Positions 37,760 through 47,321 of a stretch of DNA of 64,000 nucleotides are shown here, one piece after another; within the stretch, counting starts at the first letter, position 1; the number at the start of each line of letters is the position of its first letter. Source of the DNA: Streptomyces venezuelae (GTDB lineage: Bacteria; Actinomycetota; Actinomycetes; Streptomycetales; Streptomycetaceae). The notes under the pieces are model-generated. The model saw nothing but the letters and a program-made list of their open reading frames with translations, had not been told where the DNA came from and did no database searches. The stretch spans positions 4,054,001 through 4,118,000 of the forward strand of contig NZ_CP029193.1 of the NCBI RefSeq assembly GCF_008642355.1, read 5' to 3'. Position numbers and translations under genes: made by a program.

Positions 37760-38206
37760 TTAGGCGGAGACGACCTCGACGTTGACCTTCGCGGCAACCT
37801 CGGGGTGCAGACGCACGGACGTCGCGTGGGCGCCCAGGGTCTTGATCGGCGAGCCCAACTCGACACGGCGCTTGTCGACCTTCGGACCACCGGCAGCCTC
37901 GATCGCCGAAGCGATGTCGGCCGGGGTGACGGAACCGAAGAGACGACCGGCGTCGCCGGAGCGGACGGCCAGGCGGACCTTGACGCCCTCGAGCTGGGCC
38001 TTGATCTCGTTGGCCTGCTCGATGGTCGCGATCTCGTGGATCTTGCGAGCACGACGGATCTGCTCGACGTCCTTCTCGCCACCCTTGGTCCAGCGGATCG
38101 CGAAGTTCCGCGGGATCAGGTAGTTGCGGGCGTAGCCGTCCTTGACGTCTACGACCTCGCCGGCGGCGCCGAGGCCGGAGACCTCGTGGGTGAGGATGAT
38201 CTTCAT
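37760..38206 (-). CDS. rplI: Ribosomal protein bL9
   Basis: 148 residues. The N-terminal domain starts [21 protein letters not shown] with the L9 signature, then the long connecting helix (around [18 protein letters not shown]) and the C-terminal RNA-binding domain. It binds 23S rRNA near the L1 stalk. Last gene of the four-gene rpsF operon. Confidence 0.97.
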   Translation of the reverse strand: MKIILTHEVSGLGAAGEVVDVKDGYARNYLIPRNFAIRWTKGGEKDVEQIRRARKIHEIATIEQANEIKAQLEGVKVRLAVRSGDAGRLFGSVTPADIASAIEAAGGPKVDKRRVELGSPIKTLGAHATSVRLHPEVAAKVNVEVVSA

Positions 38207-38224
38207 TAGTCGGTCACCCTTCCC

Positions 38225-38461
38225 TTATCGCGCGGTGGACGTGTAGGGCAGCAGCGCCATCTCACGGCTGTTCTTCACGGCCGTGGCGACGTCACGCTGG
38301 TGCTGCGTGCAGTTGCCGGTCACGCGGCGGGCACGGATCTTGCCGCGGTCGGAAATGAACTTCCGCAGCATGTTCGTGTCCTTGTAGTCCACGTACGTGA
38401 CCTTGTCCTTGCAGAAAGCGCAGACCTTCTTCTTAGGCTTGCGCACAGGCGGCTTCGCCAT
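38225..38461 (-). CDS. rpsR: Ribosomal protein bS18
   Basis: 78 residues, the C+ form: it keeps the zinc-ribbon cysteines (CAFC near the start and GNC plus His later), unlike the zinc-independent paralogue that Streptomyces induce under zinc limitation. It binds 16S rRNA beside S6. Gap to rplI is 18 bp, to ssb 73 bp. Confidence 0.97.
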   Translation of the reverse strand: MAKPPVRKPKKKVCAFCKDKVTYVDYKDTNMLRKFISDRGKIRARRVTGNCTQHQRDVATAVKNSREMALLPYTSTAR

Positions 38462-38534
38462 GGTGTTTCTCCTGTGTGATCAAGAAGTGGGGTTACGGCC
38501 CACCCTCGGCCCGGAGGCCGAAAAGCCGTGAGGC

Positions 38535-39131
38535 TTAGAAGGGGGGCTCGTCCGAGTAGCCGCCACCGGAGCCGCCGGAGCTTCCGCCCCAGCCGCCACC
38601 GCCGCCGCCCTGCTGCTGGCCGCCGCCGGCCGGCGCACCGGTCGCCCAGGGGTCGTCGGCGGGAGCACCGCCGCCACCCTGCTGCTGACCGCCGCCGGAG
38701 CCACCGCCCCAGCCGCCGCCCTGCTGGCCGCCGCCACCGCCGCCGTAACCGCCCTGGCCGCCTCGGCCGGTGGTCTTGGTGACCTTGGCCGTGGCGTTCT
38801 TCAGGCTGGCGCCGACTTCCTCGACGTCCAGCTCGTAGACCGTGCGCTTGATGCCCTCACGGTCCTCGTAGGACCGCTGCTTCAGCCGGCCCTGCACGAT
38901 GACGCGCATGCCTCGCTGGAGCGACTCCGCGACGTTCTCCGCCGCCTGACGCCAGACCGAGCAGGTGAGGAAGAGGCTTTCGCCGTCCTTCCACTCGTTC
39001 GTCTGACGGTCGAAGGTGCGGGGGGTGGACGCGACACGGAACTTCGCGACCGCCGCACCGGAGGGGGTGAAGCGCAGCTCGGGGTCGTCGACAAGATTGC
39101 CGACGACCGTGATGACGGTCTCGCCTGCCAT
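38535..39131 (-). CDS. ssb: Single-stranded DNA-binding protein
   Basis: 198 residues. OB-fold from [19 protein letters not shown] to about residue 110, then a Gly/Gln-rich flexible region, then the acidic tip DEPPF that recruits repair and replication proteins. Tetramer protecting single-stranded DNA. Second gene of the operon, between the ribosomal genes, as in other actinobacteria. Confidence 0.97.
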   Translation of the reverse strand: MAGETVITVVGNLVDDPELRFTPSGAAVAKFRVASTPRTFDRQTNEWKDGESLFLTCSVWRQAAENVAESLQRGMRVIVQGRLKQRSYEDREGIKRTVYELDVEEVGASLKNATAKVTKTTGRGGQGGYGGGGGGQQGGGWGGGSGGGQQQGGGGAPADDPWATGAPAGGGQQQGGGGGGWGGSSGGSGGGYSDEPPF

Positions 39132-39207
39132 GGGGAACCTCTCGGCGGGATTGCTGCTGGCTGCTTGTTGCTGCTACTCGATTCCCGGGTGCTGCTGAGC
39201 TGGAAGC

Positions 39208-39498
39208 TCAGTGCATCTCGGGACGGAGGACCTTGGTCCGGAGGACCGACTCGTTCAGGTTCATCTGTCGGTCGAGCTCCTTGACGACCGCAGGCTCGGC
39301 CTGCAGGTCGATGACCGAGTAGATGCCCTCGGGCTTCTTCTTGATCTCGTAGGACAGACGACGACGGCCCCAGGTGTCGACCTTCTCGACCTTTCCGTTG
39401 CCCTCACGGACGACGGAGAGGAAGTTCTCGATCAGCGGGGAGACAGCGCGCTCCTCGAGATCGGGGTCGAGGATGACCATCACTTCGTAGTGACGCAT
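39208..39498 (-). CDS. rpsF: Ribosomal protein bS6
   Basis: 96 residues from the ATG at 39496-39498 (GGAGGTGGG before it). [17 protein letters not shown] and the C-terminal [15 protein letters not shown] fit bS6, which pairs with S18 on the small subunit. First gene of rpsF-ssb-rpsR-rplI; its promoter lies in the 265-bp divergent region to the next gene. Confidence 0.97.
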   Translation of the reverse strand: MRHYEVMVILDPDLEERAVSPLIENFLSVVREGNGKVEKVDTWGRRRLSYEIKKKPEGIYSVIDLQAEPAVVKELDRQMNLNESVLRTKVLRPEMH

Positions 39499-39763
39499 GT
39501 GGAACCCACCTCCTTTGGACTCAGCGGCCACGGTCGTTCCGTGGCAGGAGGGTCGTGATGCGTACGCAACGGTATCGGCCGCCACTGACAATCGGCTCCC
39601 GCGAGCGGGGTTCATGTCGTGGCCAGGGCAGACACCGGTGCAGACGGTACAGAGTACCCGCACCGAGGCTTCCGGTTGAAATCCGGCGGGGGACGGGCAG
39701 AATCTGTACACATCGGGTGTCTATGGCGCTACGATGCGCCGCCTTCCGCAGGAGGTGCCTCTC

Positions 39764-40072
39764 ATGGCACAGGTAATGCGACCGAACTCCGCCCTCTTCG
39801 CCACGGACGGCAAGGCTCATCCGCTCCAGGACGCGCTGCTCGGCGTGACCCTGGTGCTCGGAGTGATCGCCTTCGTGACGGCGATGTTCCACAACCTCCA
39901 CCTGATCAGCTCGTGGACGGGTCTGATCGGGATCGTCACGGGCGCATACGGCCAGTTCATCTCGGTGACGACGCGTGAGCGCTTCGGCCTGATCCTGGGT
40001 CTCGGAGCCGCCGCGATCGGTTTCTTCCTTGGCATGGCGCACGGCGGGCTCTTCGGCGGTGTCGTCGGCTGA
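39764..40072 (+). CDS. Small membrane protein upstream of femX
   Basis: 102 residues from the ATG at 39764, with AGGAGGTG upstream. A polar N-terminus (MAQVMRPNSALFATDGK) is followed by three hydrophobic helices (about 33-51, 58-74, 80-102). I recognise no function; similar proteins sit next to rpsF in Streptomyces. Possibly membrane-anchored partner of the adjacent wall genes; inference only. Confidence 0.7.
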   Translation: MAQVMRPNSALFATDGKAHPLQDALLGVTLVLGVIAFVTAMFHNLHLISSWTGLIGIVTGAYGQFISVTTRERFGLILGLGAAAIGFFLGMAHGGLFGGVVG

Positions 40073-40219
40073 CGCCCTCGACGCACCCCGGTCGCGCGAG
40101 CGGCCGGGGGCCTTAGTTCCGTACGCCCAGACGGGTCGCTCGCAGGGCGCAGTAGGCTTCGGCGCGAGAGCCGGAGCCCCTGAACCCATGGGGACACACC
40201 AGCCCGAGGAGCGCCCCGA

Positions 40220-41341
40220 ATGAGTCTGACCCTGAGGACCATCAGTCGCGAGCAGCATCTGGCGTATATCCAGACACTGCCGTCGGCGAGTCATTGCCAG
40301 GTCCCGGCATGGGCTGACGTGAAGAGCGAATGGCGCTCGGAGAACCTGGGTTGGTTCGACGACAGGACCGGTCAGCTGGTCGGTGTGGGCCTGGTGCTCT
40401 ACCGGCAGCTGCCCAAGCTCAAGCGTTATCTCGCGTACCTCCCCGAGGGCCCGGTCATCAACTGGTACGCCCCGAACCTGGACGAGTGGCTGCAGCCGAT
40501 GCTGGCGCATCTGAAGCAGCAGGGCGCCTTCTCCGTGAAGATGGGTCCGCCGGTCGTGATCCGCCGCTGGGACGCTCCGGCGATCAAGGCGGGCATCCAG
40601 AACCCCGATGTGAAGCGGCTGCGGGACACCGAGGCCACGCACATCGAGCCGCGTGCCTTCGAGGTCTCCGACCGGCTGCGCCGGATGGGCTGGCAGCAGG
40701 GCGAGGACGGCGGCGCCGGCTTCGGTGACGTCCAGCCCCGCTTCGTCTTCCAGGTGCCGCTGGCCAACCGCTCGCTGGACGAGGTCCAGAAGGGCTTCAA
40801 CCAGCTGTGGCGGCGCAACATCAAGAAGGCCGAGAAGGCCGGCGTCGAGGTCGTCCAGGGTGGGTACTACGACCTCCCCGAGTGGCAGCGCCTCTACGAG
40901 ATCACCGCCGTACGCGACAAGTTCCGTCCGCGTCCTCTCGGCTACTTCCAGCAGATGTGGCAGGCCCTCAACTCCGAGGACCCGAACCGCATGCGGCTGT
41001 ACTTCGCGCGGCACAACGGCGTGAACCTGTCGGCCGCCACGATGCTCGTCGTCGGCGGGCACGTCTGGTACTCCTACGGCGCCTCGGACAACATCGGGCG
41101 CGAGGTCAGGCCCTCGAACGCGATGCAGTGGCGGATGCTCCGCGACGCGTACGCCATGGGTGCCACCGTCTATGACCTGCGCGGCATCTCCGACTCCCTG
41201 GACGAGACCGACCACCTCTTCGGCCTGATCCAATTCAAGGTCGGCACCGGTGGCGAGGCCGCCGAGTACATCGGCGAGTGGGACTTCCCGCTCAACAAGC
41301 TGCTGCACAAGGCGCTGGACATCTACATGTCGCGCCGCTGA
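40220..41341 (+). CDS. femX: FemAB-family peptidoglycan branching transferase (FemX-like)
   Basis: 373 residues of the FemAB (lipid II aminoacyltransferase) fold, which is two GNAT-like subdomains. Landmarks include NLGWFDDRTGQLVGVGLVLY, the region LWRRNIKKAEKAGVEV and the C-terminal VYDLRGISDSLDETDHLFGL. FemX adds the bridge glycine to the stem peptide of lipid II using glycyl-tRNA. The symbol is by family and S. coelicolor usage. Followed directly by an alanine-racemase-like gene. Confidence 0.88.
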   Translation: MSLTLRTISREQHLAYIQTLPSASHCQVPAWADVKSEWRSENLGWFDDRTGQLVGVGLVLYRQLPKLKRYLAYLPEGPVINWYAPNLDEWLQPMLAHLKQQGAFSVKMGPPVVIRRWDAPAIKAGIQNPDVKRLRDTEATHIEPRAFEVSDRLRRMGWQQGEDGGAGFGDVQPRFVFQVPLANRSLDEVQKGFNQLWRRNIKKAEKAGVEVVQGGYYDLPEWQRLYEITAVRDKFRPRPLGYFQQMWQALNSEDPNRMRLYFARHNGVNLSAATMLVVGGHVWYSYGASDNIGREVRPSNAMQWRMLRDAYAMGATVYDLRGISDSLDETDHLFGLIQFKVGTGGEAAEYIGEWDFPLNKLLHKALDIYMSRR

Positions 41342-41407
41342 TCCCGCACAATTTCCTTCCATAACTCTGATACACCGCAGACACGAGAAAGGTTCCGGGA
41401 TCCAGCC

Positions 41408-42439
41408 ATGGCGCTCACGCTCTATGTCGACACCGCGCGCTGGCGGGCACACCAGAAGCACATGCTGGAGCAGTTCCCGGGCATCGTCCCGGTCTGCAAG
41501 GGCAACGGCTACGGCTTCGGTCATGAGCGCCTCGCCGAGGAAGCCACGCGCTTCGGCTCCGACGTGCTCGCCGTGGGCACCACCTATGAGGCCGCTCGGA
41601 TCAAGGACTGGTTCAGCGGCGACCTGCTGGTCCTGACCCCGTTCCGGCGCGGCGAGGAGCCGGTGCCGCTGCCCGACCGCGTCATCCGTTCCGTGTCGTC
41701 GATCGACGGCGTGCACGGCCTCGTGGGCGCCCGCGTGGTCATCGAGGTCATGTCCTCGATGAAGCGCCACGGCGTCAGCGAGCAGGAGCTTCCGCAGCTG
41801 CACGCCGCCATCGAGGACGTACGCCTCGAAGGTTTCGCGATCCACCTGCCGCTGGACCGCACCGACGGCTCCGACGCCGTCGAGGAGGTCATCGGCTGGA
41901 TGGACCGTCTGCGCGCGGCCCGCCTGCCGTTGCACACCATGTTCGTCAGCCACCTCAAGGCGCATGAACTGGCCCGCCTGCAGCAGCAGTTCCCGCAGAC
42001 GCGGTTCCGTGCCCGCATCGGCACGAACCTCTGGCTCGGCGATCATGAGGCCACCGAGTACCGCGGTGCCGTCCTCGACGTCACCGCTGTCGCGAAGGGC
42101 GATCGCTTCGGCTACCGCCAGCAGAAGGCCGCGTCCGACGGCTGGCTGGTCGTCGTGGCGGGCGGCACCTCGCATGGTGTGGGCCTGGAGGCGCCGAAGG
42201 CGCTGCACGGCATGATGCCGCGGGCCAAGGGCGTGGCGCGGGCGGGTCTCGCGACCGTCAACCGCAACCTCTCGCCGTTCGTCTGGGCAGGTAAGCAGCG
42301 CTGGTTCGCGGAGCCGCCGCACATGCAGGTCTCGATCCTCTTCGTGCCCTCGGACGCCCCGGAACCGAAGGTCGGCGAGGAGCTGGTGGCGCATCTGCGG
42401 CACACCACGACGCAGTTCGACCGGATCATCGACCGCTGA
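41408..42439 (+). CDS. Alanine-racemase-like PLP protein
   Basis: 343 residues. The fold-type III PLP site is visible as VCKGNGYGFGH (PLP lysine, canonical VVKADAYGHG) and RARIGTNLWLGD, with a possible catalytic Tyr in DRFGYRQQ. The GYADG block of true alanine racemases is replaced by GGTSHGVG, and the later substrate motif is different. It is thus divergent and may racemise another amino acid, or none. Next to femX, so it may serve the wall; the regular alr is likely elsewhere. Confidence 0.78.
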   Translation: MALTLYVDTARWRAHQKHMLEQFPGIVPVCKGNGYGFGHERLAEEATRFGSDVLAVGTTYEAARIKDWFSGDLLVLTPFRRGEEPVPLPDRVIRSVSSIDGVHGLVGARVVIEVMSSMKRHGVSEQELPQLHAAIEDVRLEGFAIHLPLDRTDGSDAVEEVIGWMDRLRAARLPLHTMFVSHLKAHELARLQQQFPQTRFRARIGTNLWLGDHEATEYRGAVLDVTAVAKGDRFGYRQQKAASDGWLVVVAGGTSHGVGLEAPKALHGMMPRAKGVARAGLATVNRNLSPFVWAGKQRWFAEPPHMQVSILFVPSDAPEPKVGEELVAHLRHTTTQFDRIIDR

Positions 42440-42454
42440 GGCGGATCGATCCAG

Positions 42455-42503
42455 CACGCGGAAGGGCCGGTACGACGACGCTTCGTACCGGCCCTTCCGC
42501 GTG
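42455..42503. terminator. Strong bidirectional terminator
   Basis: 21-bp perfect arms (starting CACGCGGAAGGGCCGG and its complement) with a 7-nt loop, between the convergent racemase-like and GT87 genes. The strongest hairpin in the window. Confidence 0.93.
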
Positions 42504-42515
42504 TGCGCGGCTTCC

Positions 42516-44051
42516 TCAGCGCGGCACGTCTGCTGCCGACCCCCACTTCACGGTGGGGGCCTGTGCGGTGTGCAGGGCGGCCCTGCCCGCGTAACGGGCG
42601 GTGCCCAGCACGAAGACGTCCCGGGAGCCGTCCAGGACGCCTCCCGAGGGGTCGTCGTCCCCTGCCAGCCGCACCACGTCCCGCTCCGGCATCAGAATGT
42701 CGCGCACCACCACGGCGCACAGGTACAGCGTCCCCACGAGGTGCACGACGATGGCGAGCTGGTACCCCTCGGTCGGCAGCCCCTTGTGGGCGTCTCCGCT
42801 CGTCGTGTACGCCAGATACAGCCAGATGCCGAGGAAGTACGCGACCTCGCACGCCTGCCAGATGAGGAAGTCGCGCCAGCGTGGCCGGGCGAGAGCGGCG
42901 AGGGGGATCAGCCACAGGACGTACTGCGGCGAGTAGACCTTGTTGGTGAGGATGAAGGCGGCGACCACCAGGAAGGCCAGCTGTGCGAAGCGCGGGCGTC
43001 GTGGCGCGGTGAGTCCCAGGGCCCCGACACCCAGACAGGCGAGCAGCATCAGCGCGGTGGCCAGGGTGTTGACCGTGTCGGTGGTCAACGGGGAGTCCAT
43101 CCGCTGGGAGAGGATCAGCCAGAAGGAGCCGAAGTCGACGCCGCGTTCCTGGCTGAAGGTGTAGAACTTCGACCATCCGTCGCTCGCGAGCAGCATCACC
43201 GGCAGGTTCACGACCAGCCAGGCGCTCACCGTGCCCAGCAGCGCGGTGCCGAACGCCCGCCATCTGCCCGCACGCCAGCACAGGATCAGCAGCGGCCCCA
43301 GGATGAGCACCGGATACAGCTTTGCGGCCGTGGCGAGCCCGAGGAGCACTCCGAAGGCGACGGGACGCGAGCGCGACCACATCAGCATCGCGGCGGCTGT
43401 GAGCGCCACGGCGAGCAGGTCCCAGTTGATGGTGGCGGTCAGCGCGAAGGCCGGCGCCAGGGCGACAAGGAGTGCGTCCCAGGGGCGGCGCCGGTGGGTG
43501 CGGGCGACACACACGGCGATGACCGCGGTGCAGGCCATCAGTATCCCGGCGTTGACCATCCAGTAGATCTTTTCCTGGTGCTGGATGGATCCGCTGCCGG
43601 GCGTCACCCAGGACGCCATCTCCATGAACACCCCGGTGAGGACCGGGTACTCGAGGTACTCCATGTCACCGGGCAGCCGGTCGAAGTACGGCACCAGACC
43701 GTCGGCGAAGCCGCGTCCCTGATAGAGATGCGGGATGTCGGAGTAGCACGCGTGCGTGTACTGCGAGCTGGCCCCGAAGAACCAGGCACCGTTGTAGCAC
43801 GGCATCTTCTGGATCATCCCGAGCGCGAACATCCCGAGCGCGAGGAGGGCGATGACGCGCACAGGGGTCCACCAGGACGCCGCGAACAGCACTCTCCGGC
43901 CGACCGGGCCGCCCACCAGCTCACTGCCGGACCGGGCGACCTCGTCCTCTCTCGTGGGACGTACCGGCTCCTGCTCCTGCGGGCTCACCGGCTCGTACGC
44001 GCTCGTGCGCGGCGTCTCTGCGCTGGGGTCTGCACTGGGCATGCCTGCCAT
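42516..44051 (-). CDS. GT87-family membrane mannosyltransferase-like protein
   Basis: About 511 residues from the ATG at 44051 (ATG 44042 is equally possible). Ten or more hydrophobic helices with extracellular loops such as MPCYNGAWFFGASSQYTHAC and PHLYQGRGFADGLVPYFDRL fit the GT87 family (polyprenyl-phosphate-mannose-dependent, as PimE). The first 60 residues are polar and Pro/Glu-rich. Upstream of it on the same strand is the class A PBP gene. Confidence 0.78.
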   Translation of the reverse strand: MAGMPSADPSAETPRTSAYEPVSPQEQEPVRPTREDEVARSGSELVGGPVGRRVLFAASWWTPVRVIALLALGMFALGMIQKMPCYNGAWFFGASSQYTHACYSDIPHLYQGRGFADGLVPYFDRLPGDMEYLEYPVLTGVFMEMASWVTPGSGSIQHQEKIYWMVNAGILMACTAVIAVCVARTHRRRPWDALLVALAPAFALTATINWDLLAVALTAAAMLMWSRSRPVAFGVLLGLATAAKLYPVLILGPLLILCWRAGRWRAFGTALLGTVSAWLVVNLPVMLLASDGWSKFYTFSQERGVDFGSFWLILSQRMDSPLTTDTVNTLATALMLLACLGVGALGLTAPRRPRFAQLAFLVVAAFILTNKVYSPQYVLWLIPLAALARPRWRDFLIWQACEVAYFLGIWLYLAYTTSGDAHKGLPTEGYQLAIVVHLVGTLYLCAVVVRDILMPERDVVRLAGDDDPSGGVLDGSRDVFVLGTARYAGRAALHTAQAPTVKWGSAADVPR

Positions 44052-44112
44052 CCTGCCGTACGCGACTGGGAACACGGAGAGGGCCGCCGCACCCATCGGT
44101 GCGACGGCCCTC

Positions 44113-44126
44113 GTTTCACGTGAAAC
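44113..44126. other. parS site
   Basis: Perfect GTTTCACGTGAAAC in the gap between the PBP and GT87 genes. Confidence 0.94.
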
Positions 44127-44179
44127 GTCCGTGGGGGAGCGCCCCCGGCAACCCGCCGGGCTGCTCCGGCAACCTCGGC

Positions 44180-46948
44180 TCAGTCCGAAGGACCGCCGAA
44201 GATTCCGCCCCCTCCATTGCCATTGCCATTTCCGCCGTTGGGGCCACCACCGCCGATCGGGTCCTCCGTCGGAGGCGGCGACTCCCCGCCGGTTCCGCCG
44301 TCGACGCCTCCGTCGGCACCGCCGTTCTCCTGACCGCCGTTGTGCTTGCAGTCCCAGTCGAACGGGTCACAGGACTCACCGGGATCCGGCGACTCCGTCG
44401 GCGGCTTCGAGGACTCCGTCTCCGTGGGCGTCGGAGAGTTGGTCTCCTCCGGCTCTTCGGTCTTCGTCGGCGTGGGCGGCGGAGGCGGAGTCTCACCGAC
44501 GACCTTGCCGATCGGCCCGGGCACCGGGAAGTTCACGACGGGCTTCCCTCTGAGCGCCTTCTCCATGTAGTCGTGCCAGATCTGCGCGGGGAACGAGGCG
44601 CCGTGGATCTTCTCCTCGCCACCCGTACCGAACATCTCCAGGAACTTGCGCTTCTTGTTGCTCTCGTCGTCGTCGAGCCGGTACATGCTGACCGCGGTCG
44701 ACAGCTGCGGGGTGTAGCCGACGAACCAGGCGGACTTGTTGCCGTCGGTCGTACCGGTCTTGCCGGCGACCTGGCGGCCGACGAGTTTGGCGGACGTACC
44801 GGTGCCCTTCTCCACGACGGTCCGCAGCACGTCGGTCACGTTGTCGGCGACCTCAGGGCTGAAGGCCTGCTTGGTCTGCTTCTCGTGCCGGTAGACCGTG
44901 TCGCCCTCGTGCTCGACTTCCTTCACCGAGTACGGCTCGTTCTGCTTGCCGCTCGCCGCGAAGGTCGAGTAGGCACCGGCCATCCGGATCGCGCTCGGCG
45001 ACGAAGTACCGAGGGAGAAGGACGGGTACGTGGCGCCGGCCATGGAGCTGTCGTCCTTGAGACCGGCTTCCATGGCCGCCTGCTTCACCTTCTCCAGGCC
45101 GACGTCCATGCCGAGCTGCACATACGCCGAGTTGACCGACTCCCTCATCGCCTCGCGCAGGTCGATCTGGAAGCTGGGACGGTTGTAGGACTGGTTGCCG
45201 TCGTTCTTCTGGTTCCACTGCTTGCCGTCGCGGTCCGTCCAGACCTGACCGTTGTACTTCTGGATCTTCAGCTCGTTCTTGCCGCTGTAGAGACTCTTCG
45301 GGTTGACGATGGTGCGCTCGGACTCGCTCTGCTCCTCCGGCCCGTCGGGATCGCGCACGCCGTACTTGAACGCAGCGGCCAGCACGAACGGCTTGTACGT
45401 CGAACCGACCTGGGCACCGGTCTGGTCGGCGTTGTTGGTGAAGTGCTTGGTCGCGTCCTCACCGCCGTAGATGGCCTTGATCGCGCCGTCCTTCGGGTCC
45501 ACGGAGGCGCCACCGAACTGAACGTGCGTGTCCTTCTCCGGACGCACCTTCGGCTTGATCTTCTCCTTGCGGACCTTGTTCACCGCTTTCTCAAGCTCCT
45601 CGACCTTCTTCCTCTCGAAGGTCGTGTGGATCTCGTAGCCGCCCCGCTGGAGCTGCTCGGCGGTGATGTTGGTGTTCCTGATGACGTACGCCTTGGCCAG
45701 GTCCACGAGGTAACCCGTCTGGCCCGCCAGGTCCATGTTCGACCGCGGGTTCTGCAGCTTCGGGAACTTCGTGTACTTGGCCCGCTGCTCGCTCGTCAGG
45801 TGGCCGTCCTTGACCTCTTCGTCCAGGATCCACTGCCAGCGCTTCTTGGCGCGCGCGGTGTTGTCCTGCTTGTTGGCCGCGGGATCGATCTCGGGGTAGC
45901 CGGCCGGGTCGTAGTACGTGGCGCCCTTCAGCACGGTCGCCAGCAAGGCGCACTCGCTCGGATCCAGTTCGCTGGCTTCCTTGTTGAAGTACGCCCGGGC
46001 CGCCGCCTGGATGCCGTACGCCCCACGCCCGTAATAAGCGGTGTTGAGGTAGCCGGCCATGATGTCCTCCTTGGACACCGTCCGGCCGACCTTTATGGAG
46101 ATGAAGAGCTCTTTGAACTTCCTGGTGAACGTCTGCGACTGATCGCCGAGCCGCGCGTTCTTCACGTACTGCTGGGTGATCGTGGAGCCACCCTGGGTCT
46201 GCCCGCCCTTGGCCATGTTGACCAGGGCACGGGTGATGCCCATCGGGTCGACGCCCTTGTCCTTCTCGAACGTCTTGTTCTCCGCCGACATGACGGCGAA
46301 GCGCATCTCCTTGGGGATGTCGTCGTAGTCGATGATCTGGCGGTTGCGCTCACCACCGGTCGCGACCATCTGCTTGCCGTCGGCCCAGTAGTAGACGTTG
46401 TTCTGGGCCTTGGCCGCCTTGTCGACCTCCGGCACCTCCACCAGGGCGTACGAGATGCCGGCGACCGCCATCAGACCGCCGAAGAAGCCGAGGAACACGC
46501 CGGTGACCAGACGCCACGAGGGAACCCAGCGGCGCCCTCCGGACTTGCCCGCTCGCGGATAGTCGATGAACCGCTTCTTACGGGGCGGCTCCGCACCCCG
46601 GCCCCTGCCACGGCCCGGCCCGGACGATCCGCCGGACCCACCGCCACGACGACCGCCACCGCCACCCGCGCGCCCGCCACCGTCGGGCGCCCTGCGGCGT
46701 CCGCCGCCCGCGCCGACCGAACCGCTGCGCTGTGCGGCGCGCCGGGCCTCGGCCCTGCCGCCATAAGGGCGGCCCCCGTCGTCGGGTGCCCCGGAACCGG
46801 GCCCCGGCCCTCCGTAGGAGGCAGAGGGTGATCCTGTGTCGCCCCGCGGTGCCGCGCGTCGACCCGACGGCGCCCCTGGGGTGCCGCGCCTGGCCGCGGC
46901 GCGTCCGCCGCCCTGCGGCTGCGGCGGTTTGCGACGGTGCTCGCTCAT
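44180..46948 (-). CDS. Class A penicillin-binding protein (glycosyltransferase plus transpeptidase)
   Basis: 922 residues from the ATG at 46946-46948. A Gly/Arg-rich cytoplasmic head of about 130 residues, then one membrane helix (WRLVTGVFLGFFGG), then a GT51 domain with AENKTFEKDKGVDPMGI and GGSTITQQYVKN. The transpeptidase follows with STYKPF (SxxK), SVNS (SxN) and KTGTT. It polymerises and cross-links peptidoglycan outside the membrane. The tail after about residue 800 is Pro/Thr/Glu- then Gly/Asn-rich. Co-directional with GT87; the same pairing occurs beside ponA1 in mycobacteria. Confidence 0.93.
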   Translation of the reverse strand: MSEHRRKPPQPQGGGRAAARRGTPGAPSGRRAAPRGDTGSPSASYGGPGPGSGAPDDGGRPYGGRAEARRAAQRSGSVGAGGGRRRAPDGGGRAGGGGGRRGGGSGGSSGPGRGRGRGAEPPRKKRFIDYPRAGKSGGRRWVPSWRLVTGVFLGFFGGLMAVAGISYALVEVPEVDKAAKAQNNVYYWADGKQMVATGGERNRQIIDYDDIPKEMRFAVMSAENKTFEKDKGVDPMGITRALVNMAKGGQTQGGSTITQQYVKNARLGDQSQTFTRKFKELFISIKVGRTVSKEDIMAGYLNTAYYGRGAYGIQAAARAYFNKEASELDPSECALLATVLKGATYYDPAGYPEIDPAANKQDNTARAKKRWQWILDEEVKDGHLTSEQRAKYTKFPKLQNPRSNMDLAGQTGYLVDLAKAYVIRNTNITAEQLQRGGYEIHTTFERKKVEELEKAVNKVRKEKIKPKVRPEKDTHVQFGGASVDPKDGAIKAIYGGEDATKHFTNNADQTGAQVGSTYKPFVLAAAFKYGVRDPDGPEEQSESERTIVNPKSLYSGKNELKIQKYNGQVWTDRDGKQWNQKNDGNQSYNRPSFQIDLREAMRESVNSAYVQLGMDVGLEKVKQAAMEAGLKDDSSMAGATYPSFSLGTSSPSAIRMAGAYSTFAASGKQNEPYSVKEVEHEGDTVYRHEKQTKQAFSPEVADNVTDVLRTVVEKGTGTSAKLVGRQVAGKTGTTDGNKSAWFVGYTPQLSTAVSMYRLDDDESNKKRKFLEMFGTGGEEKIHGASFPAQIWHDYMEKALRGKPVVNFPVPGPIGKVVGETPPPPPTPTKTEEPEETNSPTPTETESSKPPTESPDPGESCDPFDWDCKHNGGQENGGADGGVDGGTGGESPPPTEDPIGGGGPNGGNGNGNGGGGIFGGPSD

Positions 46949-47321
46949 CGAACGATTACTCCTCGGGCAGGCGCAGCTGTCCACGCCTGGAAACGGCGGC
47001 TGGTTTCCGGTCCCCCCGAAGTGCGGAAGCGCCCGTTCCTGAACGCGCCCGCACTACACCGAGGACCACGACGCTCCCTGACGTCACTTGGTTCCCGGCG
47101 GCATGCATGGCGCACAGACTACGCACCGTCAAAACCCTCTTAGAGCCGAAGTTCACCCCAAATCAGGCAAGTTACTTCCTACGAATCGGTGATGTGACGC
47201 CGTTCACCGTGCCCCCTCTTGTCTCAACCGGATCGCCGTTCTATCGTCTCGATGTATCGAGTCGATACATCAGCTCGGCATAAAGGCCGTACTGAGGGAC
47301 CGCGGAAGACGGGAGGCGAAG
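46949..47321. other. Intergenic region, divergent PBP and PadR promoters
   Basis: 373 bp with promoters for both genes. It contains one PadR-like operator (listed) and no credible gene. The part from 47150 on is AT-richer than average. Confidence 0.55.
47251..47271. promoter_or_regulatory. PadR-type operator upstream of padR and ino1
   Basis: GATGTATCGA-G-TCGATACATC, a perfect 10-bp inverted repeat around one base, containing the PadR consensus ATGT-N8 to N11-ACAT. It lies 50 bp before the PadR start. Autoregulation is an inference. Confidence 0.8.

Noticed and set aside
46732..47283. Long plus-strand frame across the PBP start
   Set aside because: Arg/Pro-rich shadow of the PBP head continuing into the promoter region; contradicts the divergent promoters.
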